Positions 1-6,681 are shown, numbered from the stretch's first letter. The stretch is 6,771 nt of DNA from an uncultured Burkholderiales bacterium (GCA_903856995.1 CAIODK010000069.1:1-6771), one strand, 5' to 3'. Numbers and translations are program-made. The notes: generated by a model not told the origin, from the sequence alone.

Positions 1-1
1 G

Positions 2-238
2 CACAAAGCGACACAGGCGCGCACAACGGCTGGGCAAGAACGCAGATGTCGAGTAGCTGAATTCAGACTGCATAAAACAGCGCAAACACTATTGCTAGAG
101 AGATTCGCAAAAGGGTCTCAAGCATTTGCGCCGCAACTGAGCACCTCACTTGCGACACGTGTCAATGATCCGTATGCAGCAGCACAACAACTGATTTCAC
201 TCACAATCCGCAAGGAGTATAGAAATGACCTGGCTTGA
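2..238 (+). CDS. 3' end of a probable MeaB/ArgK-like GTPase (B12-mutase chaperone), 5' truncated by the window edge
   Basis: An open frame runs from the left edge to a TGA at 236-238, giving 78 C-terminal residues with no start in the window. The tail has a basic, helical stretch (ERRCRVAEFRLHKTA, then LLLERF) followed by a segment ending RVNDPYAAAQQLI. MeaB/ArgK-family GTPases typically end in this way: an arginine-rich helix, then a short helix with a P(Y/F)AAAxxL(L/I) pattern that serves in dimerisation. MeaB proteins gate cofactor loading and protect adenosylcobalamin mutases, which fits a position directly before a mutase gene. The stop lies 14 bases inside hcmA, and the hcmA ribosome binding site is inside this gene, so translation is probably coupled. 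The GTPase motifs would lie outside the window, so the family call rests on the tail and the context only. Another unrelated protein with a similar tail cannot be excluded. Confidence 0.6.
   Translation, partial: HKATQARTTAGQERRCRVAEFRLHKTAQTLLLERFAKGSQAFAPQLSTSLATRVNDPYAAAQQLISLTIRKEYRNDLA
212..217 (+). promoter_or_regulatory. Strong Shine-Dalgarno site of hcmA
   Basis: A perfect AAGGAG lies seven bases before the ATG at 225. It fixes the hcmA start and sits within the last codons of the upstream gene. It is the clearest ribosome binding site in the window; the following genes have much weaker ones. Confidence 0.85.
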
Positions 239-1913
239 TCCAAAAAAACTCAATGACCTTCAGGCACAACGTCAGGACTGGGAAGAGAACGAGGTTGCGG
301 CCTTCTTGCGCAAACAACCTGAGCGCAAGGAGCAGTTTCACTCCATCGGAGACATCCCCGTCCAGCGGACATACACAGCCGCAGACATTGCTCAAACGCC
401 ACTGGAAGACATAGGCCTGCCCGGTCGTTACCCGTTCACACGTGGGCCTTATCCGACCATGTATCGCAGTCGAAATTGGACGATGCGACAGATCGCTGGT
501 TTTGGCACGGGAGAAGACACGAACAAGCGCTTCAAGTACCTGATCGGTCAGGGGCAGACAGGCATCTCGACCGACTTTGATATGCCAACGTTGATGGGCT
601 ATGACTCCGACCATCCCATGAGCGATGGTGAGGTGGGCCGCGAAGGTGTTGCCATCGACACCATGGCAGACATGGAAGCGCTGCTGGCAGACATTGATCT
701 CGAAAACATCTCGGTCTCGCTGACGATCAATCCCACCGCGTGGATTCTGCTGGCGATGTATGTGGCCTTGGCTGAGAAGCGGGGGTATGACCTGAACAAA
801 CTCTCGGGTACCGTGCAAGCTGATATTTTGAAAGAATATATTGCGCAAAAGGAATACATCTATCCGATTGCGCCGTCAGTTCGGATCGTGCGCGACATCA
901 TTACCTATTCAGCAAAGAACCTCAAACGATACAACCCAATCAACATCTCTGGCTATCACATTTCAGAAGCAGGATCATCCCCACTGCAAGAAGCGGCCTT
1001 CACGTTGGCCAACTTGATCACCTACGTGGAAGAGGTGACTAAGACGGGTCTTCATGTCGATGAGTTTGCGCCTCGTCTGGCCTTCTTTTTTGTGTCGCAG
1101 GCTGACTTCTTTGAAGAGGTTGCCAAGTTTCGCGCACTACGCAGGTGTTACGCCAAGATCATGAAAGAGCGCTTTGGCGCGAAAAATCCTGAATCCATGC
1201 GTTTGCGATTCCACTGCCAAACAGCGGCAGCAACGTTGACCAGGCCTCAACACAAAATCAATATTGTGCGTACGACCTTGCAAGCGTTGTCTGCCGTTTT
1301 GGGTGGCACGCAATCGCTTCATACCAATGGGTATGACGAGGCCTTCGCCATCCCAACGGAAGACGCGATGAAAATGGCTTTGCGTACACAGCAGATCATT
1401 GCTGAGGAAACAAACGTCACTCAGGTCATTGATCCATTGGGGGGTAGCTACTATGTCGAGGCCTTGACGACCGAATACGAAGAAAAGATTTTTGAGATAT
1501 TGAAAGAAGTTGAGGAACGTGGCGGCACGATCAAGATGATTGAGCAAGGCTGGTTTCAAAAACAGATTTCAGATTTTGCGTATGAGACCGCGCTTCGAAA
1601 ACAGTCTGGCGAAAAGCCAGTGATTGGTGTGAATTGCTATGTTGAGAGTGAGAATTTTCGCGATCTCGAAGTGCACCCCTATGACAAAACCACAGCCGAT
1701 CGACAGATCTCACGTACGCGACGTGTGCGTGCAGAACGCGATGAAGCGAAGCTGCAAGCGCTGCTCAACCAACTGTTAGACGTCGCAAAAGACGAAACAA
1801 AAAACATCATGCCGATCACCATTGAGCTCGTTAAAAATGGTGCAACGATGGGTGATATTGTCGAAAAGCTCAGAGTGTTGTGGGGCACCTACCGTGAGAC
1901 GCCTGTGTTCTGA
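225..1913 (+). CDS. hcmA: 2-hydroxyisobutyryl-CoA mutase large (substrate-binding) subunit HcmA
   Basis: This is the TIM-barrel subunit of an adenosylcobalamin-dependent acyl-CoA mutase. Known HcmA enzymes interconvert (S)-3-hydroxybutyryl-CoA and 2-hydroxyisobutyryl-CoA in the cytoplasm and act in breakdown of MTBE/ETBE, tert-butanol and 2-hydroxyisobutyrate. The 562-residue length equals that of Aquincola tertiaricarbonis HcmA as I recall it, and long stretches look the same, including the C-terminal GTYRETPVF. Family signatures are PFTRGPYPTMYRSR (70-83), MRQIAGFGTGEDTN (87-100), QGQTGISTDFDMPT (109-122) and SLHTNGYDEA (about 365-374). Position 90 is Ile, where methylmalonyl-CoA mutase has Tyr and isobutyryl-CoA mutase has Phe. 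Position 117 is Asp and position 208 is Gln, the combination described for 2-hydroxyisobutyryl-CoA specificity. There is no B12-binding DxHxxG domain, so a separate HcmB subunit is needed; none is encoded here. The start is set by AAGGAG at 212-217. The substrate call is strong by family knowledge but not tested here. Confidence 0.93.
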   Translation: MTWLDPKKLNDLQAQRQDWEENEVAAFLRKQPERKEQFHSIGDIPVQRTYTAADIAQTPLEDIGLPGRYPFTRGPYPTMYRSRNWTMRQIAGFGTGEDTNKRFKYLIGQGQTGISTDFDMPTLMGYDSDHPMSDGEVGREGVAIDTMADMEALLADIDLENISVSLTINPTAWILLAMYVALAEKRGYDLNKLSGTVQADILKEYIAQKEYIYPIAPSVRIVRDIITYSAKNLKRYNPINISGYHISEAGSSPLQEAAFTLANLITYVEEVTKTGLHVDEFAPRLAFFFVSQADFFEEVAKFRALRRCYAKIMKERFGAKNPESMRLRFHCQTAAATLTRPQHKINIVRTTLQALSAVLGGTQSLHTNGYDEAFAIPTEDAMKMALRTQQIIAEETNVTQVIDPLGGSYYVEALTTEYEEKIFEILKEVEERGGTIKMIEQGWFQKQISDFAYETALRKQSGEKPVIGVNCYVESENFRDLEVHPYDKTTADRQISRTRRVRAERDEAKLQALLNQLLDVAKDETKNIMPITIELVKNGATMGDIVEKLRVLWGTYRETPVF

Positions 1914-1943
1914 CCACGCGACATCACCGGTGACGGGAAAGCC

Positions 1944-3686
1944 GTGACGACGCCGCCACCCATTGGCCCTGACTGCGTTGCGGGTGTGCTTGCCCGAATG
2001 CTCAAATTGCGTGGTGTAGATCGGGTGTTTGGTTTGTGTGGCGGGCATATCATGCCCATCTGGATGCGTCTTGATGCCGAGGGCATTTCAATCGTGGATG
2101 TGCGGGACGAGCGTGCGGCCGTCTACATGGCCCATGCATATAGTGAGTTGAGCGGTAAACCGGGCGTCGCTCTTGTCACCGCCGGCCCTGGCGTCACGAA
2201 TGCGATGACGGGGATTGCCAACGCCCACATCGCGAGAGCGCCGGTAGTGGTGATTTCGGGAATAGCGCCGGTGCCACAGCTGCACAGAGGCGCACTGCAG
2301 GACATTGCGCACACCAAGTTGGTGGAGCCGATCACGCGATTTGCCAGAACTGTGTTCGAACCCGACCAAGTGCCGCCAGCGCTAGACCAAGCGTTTGCCT
2401 TCGCTTATGGGGATGCCGGTGGAGAGCCTGGCCCCGTGTTTCTTGACTTTCCGACCGATGTGCTGAGGGCGAGGGTGTCGCACGCTGTGCAATTGCTTGA
2501 ACATCTCATGCCCAAAGCGCGTACAGAAATTGCGGTAGACGCAGAGACGCTGGGCCGCGCCGTGAAGCTCATCCAAGCCGCGAAAAGACCCTTGGTCATT
2601 GGGGGGCGCGGTGCCCGTTTGGCAGGGCCTGAGTTGGTCGAGTTCTTAAACACTACCGAGGTTCTTTATCTTGATACGGGTGAATGCAAGGGGGTGGTGC
2701 CAGACGGGCATCCTGCGCTGGTTTCGGCAATGCGCAGTGCCGCCATGGGGGAAGCAGATCTGATTATCACGATCGGTCGCAAACTTGATTTTCAGTTGGG
2801 CTATGGATCACCGGCGGTGTTTGGTCATGCACGATGGATTCGTATCGCTGATACCGCAACAGAATTAAGAGACAACAGACGCGGTGATGTCGAGATATTC
2901 GCAACGCCGCGTGTCGCGCTCAAAGCCCTCTCTGTTGCATGTTCTACGCACCTGCCTGCATGCGATGCATCGTGGCGCGAACGACTGCAACGTGGGCATG
3001 CGGACCGTGTCGAACGTCTTAAGTCTGGGATGGCCAAAGCTAGCCCGGGTAAAGATGGACGCATGCATCCGAATCGGCTCCTGCACGAAGTACAGAGGGC
3101 CATCGGCAATGATGCCGTGATCGTTGCCGATGGCGGCGATTTTCTTTCATTTGCCAGAGTCGGTATGTCATGCCGCACCTACCTCGACCCTGGTTCTTTT
3201 GGCTGCATCGGGGTAGGCACGCCATTTGGTATTGGTGCATCGCTCGCTCTACCTGAGCAGACGGTGGCGGTGCTCACCGGGGACGGGGCATTTGGTTTCA
3301 ATGCGATGGAGATTGACACAGCGGTTCGCCACCATGTCCCCGTCCTGATCATCGTTGCCAACAATGGCGCTTGGCAGATCGAGGTGCATGACCAATCAAT
3401 GACTCATGGTAGAGTGGTTGGCACCCAGCTGCGGCGCTCTGATTACGCCGGCATGGCGCGTTCCTTGGGCGCGTTTGGGGAGCGCGTTGAGGACCCCGCG
3501 CAACTTGCGGGTTCACTGCAAAGGGCGCTTGCGGCCATGCGTTCTGGACAACCTGCTTTGTTAGATGTGCAGGTGAGCGAAGAGCCCATGTCATCAGATG
3601 CGCGAACTGGCTTGGCTTGGGTCCCTGATTTGCAAGCTTTGGCTGCATGGAATGCGGCTGAGCGGCAATGGCGTAACAAAGAATAA
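1944..3686 (+). CDS. Thiamine-diphosphate enzyme, probable 2-hydroxyacyl-CoA lyase (acetolactate synthase superfamily)
   Basis: The 580-residue protein has the three-domain plan of ThDP enzymes: PYR domain (about 10-175), central domain (about 200-335) and PP domain (about 375-545). The conserved PYR-domain glutamate that activates ThDP is Glu56 in VRDERAA, followed by TAGPGVTNAMTG (79-90). The Mg-ThDP motif starts at GDG (446-448) and ends at NN (473-474). A loop reading GAWQIEVHDQ (475-484) follows; a similar loop occurs, as I recall, in proteins near the actinobacterial lyase that splits 2-hydroxyisobutyryl-CoA into acetone and formyl-CoA. Next to hcmA, a lyase or condensing enzyme acting on the same CoA ester is the best guess. 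Alternatives are oxalyl-CoA decarboxylase, benzaldehyde-lyase-like or acetolactate-synthase-like activity. The likely start is the GTG at 1944, 30 bases after the hcmA stop, with only a weak GGGAAA before it. The superfamily is certain; the substrate is inferred. Confidence 0.8.
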   Translation: MTTPPPIGPDCVAGVLARMLKLRGVDRVFGLCGGHIMPIWMRLDAEGISIVDVRDERAAVYMAHAYSELSGKPGVALVTAGPGVTNAMTGIANAHIARAPVVVISGIAPVPQLHRGALQDIAHTKLVEPITRFARTVFEPDQVPPALDQAFAFAYGDAGGEPGPVFLDFPTDVLRARVSHAVQLLEHLMPKARTEIAVDAETLGRAVKLIQAAKRPLVIGGRGARLAGPELVEFLNTTEVLYLDTGECKGVVPDGHPALVSAMRSAAMGEADLIITIGRKLDFQLGYGSPAVFGHARWIRIADTATELRDNRRGDVEIFATPRVALKALSVACSTHLPACDASWRERLQRGHADRVERLKSGMAKASPGKDGRMHPNRLLHEVQRAIGNDAVIVADGGDFLSFARVGMSCRTYLDPGSFGCIGVGTPFGIGASLALPEQTVAVLTGDGAFGFNAMEIDTAVRHHVPVLIIVANNGAWQIEVHDQSMTHGRVVGTQLRRSDYAGMARSLGAFGERVEDPAQLAGSLQRALAAMRSGQPALLDVQVSEEPMSSDARTGLAWVPDLQALAAWNAAERQWRNKE

Positions 3687-4718
3687 GTGCGAAATTCAAC
3701 CATGCTGTCAACACATACCGTCAACTTGATTCCATACGAGGGTGTTTCTCCTCAATTCGCTTCTACGCCCATCGCGGCATTACCAGGACATGCTGTCGTG
3801 GGTCGTGTCACGCTAGGTCATCGCGCATGGCTTGGGGCTGGCAGCGTCATCCGAGCCGATGGTCACTATGTGACGGCCGGTGATGACTTCCAACTGGGTC
3901 GCGGCGCGACCGTACACATTTCGCACGAACGGTATCCGACCGTGATGGGTCATCGTGTGCGTGTCGGTGCGGGTGCGGTTGTGCATGCCTGTCATTTAGG
4001 AAACGACGTGCTTGTGGAAGAAGGTGCGGTCATTCTGGATGGGGCTTCTGTCGGCGATGGAGCCGTGATTGCCGCTGGAAGTATTGTGTACCCCCGTAGC
4101 GAACTCGAAGGTGGCATGCTGTATGCGGGCCGCCCTGCGAAACCTGTGCGGCGACTGACCCCGCTTGAATATCAGTCACGCGCGAATGAGCTGTATGAGC
4201 GAAACCTCAAGGCCAAGACGGAGTGGCTTTGCAGACCCATCGCCGCGACGTGTGCTGATTCAGCGTTCATTGCAAAAACCGCTGGGCTGTTGGGTGATGT
4301 GCGCTTAGAAGCTTCATCGAGTGTTTGGTTTGGCTGCCAGCTGGACGCCCAACACGCACCAATTTCGATAGGTGAACGCTGTAACGTGCAAGACAATTCA
4401 ATCTTGATCGCGCAATCCATGGGCATCACACTTGGCGCTGATACAACGATTGGACACAATGTCACGCTTGAAGACTGCAGCGTGGGTGCACGTTGCTTGG
4501 TCGGAATGGGCAGTCTGATTTCGACCGGCACAGAGATCCCAGACAACACGTTTGTTGCGGCAGGTTGTGTCACGGCAGAAGGCCAAAAACTTTCTGGTGG
4601 CTATGTTTGGGGCGGTAATCCAGCCAAGATCATTGGCAACATTGACGATAAAAAGATTGAAATAATTCTCATCACCTCACGTGTCTACGCTGAATACGCT
4701 CAGAAGCTCAAGGATTAG
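3687..4718 (+). CDS. Tandem fusion of two gamma-carbonic-anhydrase-like left-handed beta-helix domains
   Basis: The 343-residue protein contains two hexapeptide-repeat domains of the gamma-carbonic anhydrase / YrdA / PaaY / CaiE type, at about 14-160 and 183-317. Each ends in the family's G(R/N)PAK motif (148-152 and 310-314). Using Methanosarcina Cam numbering, domain 1 keeps Arg59, Asp61, His81 and His122 (here Arg56, Asp58, His77, His100) but has Ala95 for His117 and Gly-Arg for Gln75-Asp76. Domain 2 keeps Gln75, Asp76 and His117 (here Gln235, Asp236, His257) but has Asp220 and Gln222 for Arg59 and Asp61, Ile241 for His81 and Glu262 for His122. Single-domain relatives are about 170-210 residues. 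Relatives act as carbonic anhydrases, as a CoA thioesterase (PaaY) or as assembly factors. The GTG at 3687 abuts the stop of the preceding gene; the ATG at 3702 (Met6) is an equally possible start. No long side-chain acyltransferase domain is present. The function here is unknown. Confidence 0.85.
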   Translation: MRNSTMLSTHTVNLIPYEGVSPQFASTPIAALPGHAVVGRVTLGHRAWLGAGSVIRADGHYVTAGDDFQLGRGATVHISHERYPTVMGHRVRVGAGAVVHACHLGNDVLVEEGAVILDGASVGDGAVIAAGSIVYPRSELEGGMLYAGRPAKPVRRLTPLEYQSRANELYERNLKAKTEWLCRPIAATCADSAFIAKTAGLLGDVRLEASSSVWFGCQLDAQHAPISIGERCNVQDNSILIAQSMGITLGADTTIGHNVTLEDCSVGARCLVGMGSLISTGTEIPDNTFVAAGCVTAEGQKLSGGYVWGGNPAKIIGNIDDKKIEIILITSRVYAEYAQKLKD

Positions 4719-4719
4719 C

Positions 4720-4737
4720 GCCATGAATGCGCATGGC
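4720..4737 (+). terminator. Hairpin at the end of the four-gene operon, possible weak terminator
   Basis: GCCATG (4720-4725) and CATGGC (4732-4737) form a perfect six-base stem with a six-base loop, two bases after the stop codon of the preceding gene. The stem could be extended past a small bulge by TTA/TAA on either side. No run of T follows (TCTCTCGG), so it may be an attenuating or mRNA-stabilising hairpin rather than an efficient intrinsic terminator. Confidence 0.3.
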
Positions 4738-4793
4738 TAATCTCTCGGAAGGTGTTCATCACCGATGGACCCAACTTTTTGGATGTTTGTTAT

Positions 4794-5420
4794 ATGAATA
4801 CCAAATCGAACGCGTTTCGTGAGGAAGGCAAATACAAGCCTGGACTGGTCGCACGACCACGACCACGACTTTGGTTAATAACTTCCGGACTTCTTCTCAT
4901 CATGGCGGGTGGAAGCTTCTATTTTTTAAACGCTCGCAGTCCTTATTTGTTTTTTGGTAATTTTGAAAGCATACGCATCGTATCGCTCACTGCCTTGATT
5001 GGCGGCGCTGTCGTGATGACCAGGGCGCTCGTCAGTGATTTGATGATTTTGCATCACCTGCGTATTTCAAAAAGTGGCATTCAAATTATGTGGAGCTATG
5101 TGCCACAGCTGTACGGGGCCAGAGTCAATATTGAGGATGTTTTTTTGTGGAACGATATAGATTCCGTCGCTTGGTTGGAGGGTGAGAATGAGCTCGACTT
5201 GACCCAACACTTGCGCATCCGATTCAAAGAGAAAGTCGGTTTTCGAAAAAAAGAAATAAAAATATTGGTGAGTGATGACAGGGATGCCAATCGCTGTTAC
5301 GAATTGCTTTCGCTATTGCCTGATAGCTTTGTTGTCCCAGAATGGGTCGCTGTGATCAGGAAAGAGAATCACCAAAATCCGCCTCACCACGGCAACGATG
5401 TTTTTACCGTTAACTTTTAA
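4794..5420 (+). CDS. Uncharacterised small membrane protein with a C-terminal soluble domain
   Basis: I do not recognise a named family. From the ATG at 4794 it is 208 residues. The N-terminal part is short and basic (VARPRPRLW), followed by a hydrophobic helix LWLITSGLLLIMAGGSFYFL, a short loop, and a second helix around IVSLTALIGGAVVM. The remaining ~115 residues are soluble and rich in alternating beta-type segments (LRISKSGIQI, VFLWNDIDSVAWL, LRIRFKEKVGF, KEIKILVSDD), ending with a helix containing CYELLSLLPDSF. This plan, two membrane helices plus a small beta domain followed by a helix, resembles bacterial PH-like membrane proteins, but that is only a structural guess. The frame is open back to a GTG at 4752, whose GGAAG is too close to act as a ribosome binding site; the ATG at 4794 has only a weak GGA upstream. 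It starts 75 bases after the operon hairpin and may be transcribed separately. Confidence 0.7.
   Translation: MNTKSNAFREEGKYKPGLVARPRPRLWLITSGLLLIMAGGSFYFLNARSPYLFFGNFESIRIVSLTALIGGAVVMTRALVSDLMILHHLRISKSGIQIMWSYVPQLYGARVNIEDVFLWNDIDSVAWLEGENELDLTQHLRIRFKEKVGFRKKEIKILVSDDRDANRCYELLSLLPDSFVVPEWVAVIRKENHQNPPHHGNDVFTVNF
4852..4869 (+). repeat. Three tandem copies of CACGAC
   Basis: Three perfect copies of a six-base unit lie inside the membrane-protein gene and encode the basic Arg-Pro-Arg-Pro-Arg stretch just before the first membrane helix. The tract could expand or contract in steps of two residues without shifting the frame. Confidence 0.6.
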
Positions 5421-5436
5421 AATGATGGGCAGATCC

Positions 5437-6675
5437 TTATAAATACGAGACCACTGATTGGCAGATGAACGCATCTGCCAGTTCGTCTGCTTCCTGCTGT
5501 GTGGCTGCGCAGCTCATCACATAGCCAATACGGTCTGCGTTTTCCATGGGCGGACGTACAGGGTCACCGGCAAGTTTTAAAATCTCTACACACCCAATGC
5601 GCGGATCATCGCTGGTGGGCAATTCAACATTGGCCAAGTGGGCCGTTTGATCGGCCACCAACCACCTTGTGACAGCGATCTCGGAGGTTTCTGAAAAAGG
5701 GGGGATGACTCGGTTGAGATGTAGATCAATCAAGTCCGAGTGAATCGACCTTTTGCAAGCCAAGTTGATGAGTCGCGGAATTTTGGCACCCACTAAGCGT
5801 GGGTTGATTTCAATCAAGCTTAAACCGTTCGCGTGCAGCATCAACTCGACGTGTGATGCACCCCAATCAAAATCTACTGCATCAAGCAACGCAAACACAT
5901 AGCTTTCAATGGCTGCAAATTGGCCATGGTTTGGCGTGAAGCAACCGCCGCGGATGGCGAACGATGGCGGTTCAAAAAAGAGTTTTTCGTTCACGCCCAG
6001 CAGGGTATGTTGACCGTTTTGCGTGAAGGTGTCGCAGCCGATGACGATGCCCTCCATGTATTCCTCGACCAATAAACGGTCGTTGGCTTTAACTCCCAAG
6101 CCATAGTCGGCGCATGAGGGCAGCATGTCTTCGAGCGGGGACATCCATGGGGCCAAGTCTTCTTCAAATTTCAACTTCACGATGTTTTGCGAACCATACC
6201 CATCGGATGGCTTGATCAACACAGGTAAGCCTATCTGCGTCACTGCAGCTTTGAGTTCTTCGTTGGATGTGGCCAAGGTAAACAAGGGTTGGTCAATCCC
6301 GCACTTTTGCAAACGTGTGCGCACACTGAACTTGTCGCGCAGCAATTGGGCCGAAGTGGGGTTGAGGTACTTCAGCCCCAGACGCTGTGCCAGCTTAGCC
6401 GCTTCAATCAACCGTATGTCGAGCAGGCAAAGCAGCGCATCAAATGGCGCAGCATGGTGTGCGGCGAGTACGCTGAACTCAACCTCGCGCATGTCGAAGT
6501 TTGGCACTTCAATGCAAGCGCGTGCGTGTTGCAGCAGCGCGTGCACGGGGGGTTGTTGTTGGTACAGCGGCAAATCGGCGGTGAGGAATGTGAAGCTGTC
6601 ACCTCTGTCGATCGCCGCTTGAATGATGTCCGTGTCGTTGCCGCCTGGCAACTCAATGATGAGTAAATGCGCCAT
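5437..6675 (-). CDS. ATP-grasp carboxylate-amine ligase (L-amino-acid-ligase-like)
   Basis: The 412-residue cytoplasmic protein has an ATP-grasp fold. Members join a carboxylate, activated as an acyl phosphate, to an amine or similar nucleophile using ATP and Mg. In order there is an N-terminal Rossmann-like pre-grasp region (1-105), LRDKFSVRTRLQKCGI (112-126), the ATP-binding lysine in PVLIKPSDGYGS (151-162, Lys155), the adenine-site strand LLVEEYMEG (201-209), and the Mg-binding residues Glu277 (HVEL) and Glu289/Asn291 in IEINPR (288-293). The C-terminal region has IGYVMSCAATQQEADELA, typical of the last subdomain of L-amino-acid ligases such as BacD/YwfE relatives. The ATG at 6675 lies six bases after the stop of an upstream gene on the same strand, so the two are probably co-transcribed. 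It converges on the rightward genes, so it need not share their pathway. Substrates cannot be deduced from the sequence. Confidence 0.88.
   Translation of the reverse strand: MAHLLIIELPGGNDTDIIQAAIDRGDSFTFLTADLPLYQQQPPVHALLQHARACIEVPNFDMREVEFSVLAAHHAAPFDALLCLLDIRLIEAAKLAQRLGLKYLNPTSAQLLRDKFSVRTRLQKCGIDQPLFTLATSNEELKAAVTQIGLPVLIKPSDGYGSQNIVKLKFEEDLAPWMSPLEDMLPSCADYGLGVKANDRLLVEEYMEGIVIGCDTFTQNGQHTLLGVNEKLFFEPPSFAIRGGCFTPNHGQFAAIESYVFALLDAVDFDWGASHVELMLHANGLSLIEINPRLVGAKIPRLINLACKRSIHSDLIDLHLNRVIPPFSETSEIAVTRWLVADQTAHLANVELPTSDDPRIGCVEILKLAGDPVRPPMENADRIGYVMSCAATQQEADELADAFICQSVVSYL
5459..5480. terminator. Perfect nine-base inverted repeat at the convergent gene ends
   Basis: TGGCAGATG (5459-5467) and CATCTGCCA (5472-5480) are exact reverse complements around a four-base loop AACG. 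The repeat lies about 40 bases after the rightward membrane-protein gene and inside the last codons of the leftward ligase gene. It could end or stabilise either transcript. No strong T run follows on the plus strand. A second GGCAGAT at 5428-5434 could compete for the same ATCTGCC arm. Confidence 0.4.
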
Positions 6676-6681
6676 GTTTTC

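Noticed and set aside
1..224. Promoter or cobalamin riboswitch before hcmA
   Set aside because: The stretch is coding for the end of the upstream gene and shows no B12-box-like sequence; regulation probably acts further upstream, outside the window.
201..848. Long open frame on the minus strand opposite hcmA (215 codons), and similar antisense frames opposite the other genes
   Set aside because: It lies wholly opposite a strongly conserved mutase gene, has no ribosome binding site that I can see and no recognisable domain; it is a by-product of codon use on the coding strand.
225..1913. Annotation as methylmalonyl-CoA mutase or isobutyryl-CoA mutase
   Set aside because: The substrate-site residue 90 is Ile rather than Tyr or Phe, residue 117 is Asp, and the whole sequence matches the HcmA pattern; there is also no fused B12 domain as in many methylmalonyl-CoA mutases.
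2884..3120. Plus-strand 78-codon frame inside the ThDP enzyme gene
   Set aside because: It lies out of frame within the intact ThDP enzyme coding region and its translation shows no plausible fold or family signature.
3687..4718. Annotation as a sugar or amino-acid hexapeptide acyltransferase
   Set aside because: The VIRxD-type segment, the remaining zinc histidines and the QD motif point to the gamma-carbonic-anhydrase branch; no acyltransferase catalytic loop is visible.
4752..4793. GTG at 4752 as the start of the membrane-protein gene
   Set aside because: Its only purine-rich stretch directly touches the GTG, too close to act as a ribosome binding site, and the extra 14 residues add nothing recognisable; the ATG at 4794 is preferred, though weakly.
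6125..6666. Two overlapping plus-strand open frames opposite the ATP-grasp gene
   Set aside because: Both are antisense to a protein with a complete set of ATP-grasp motifs, are rich in Ser, Cys and Gln without any domain pattern, and have no operon context.
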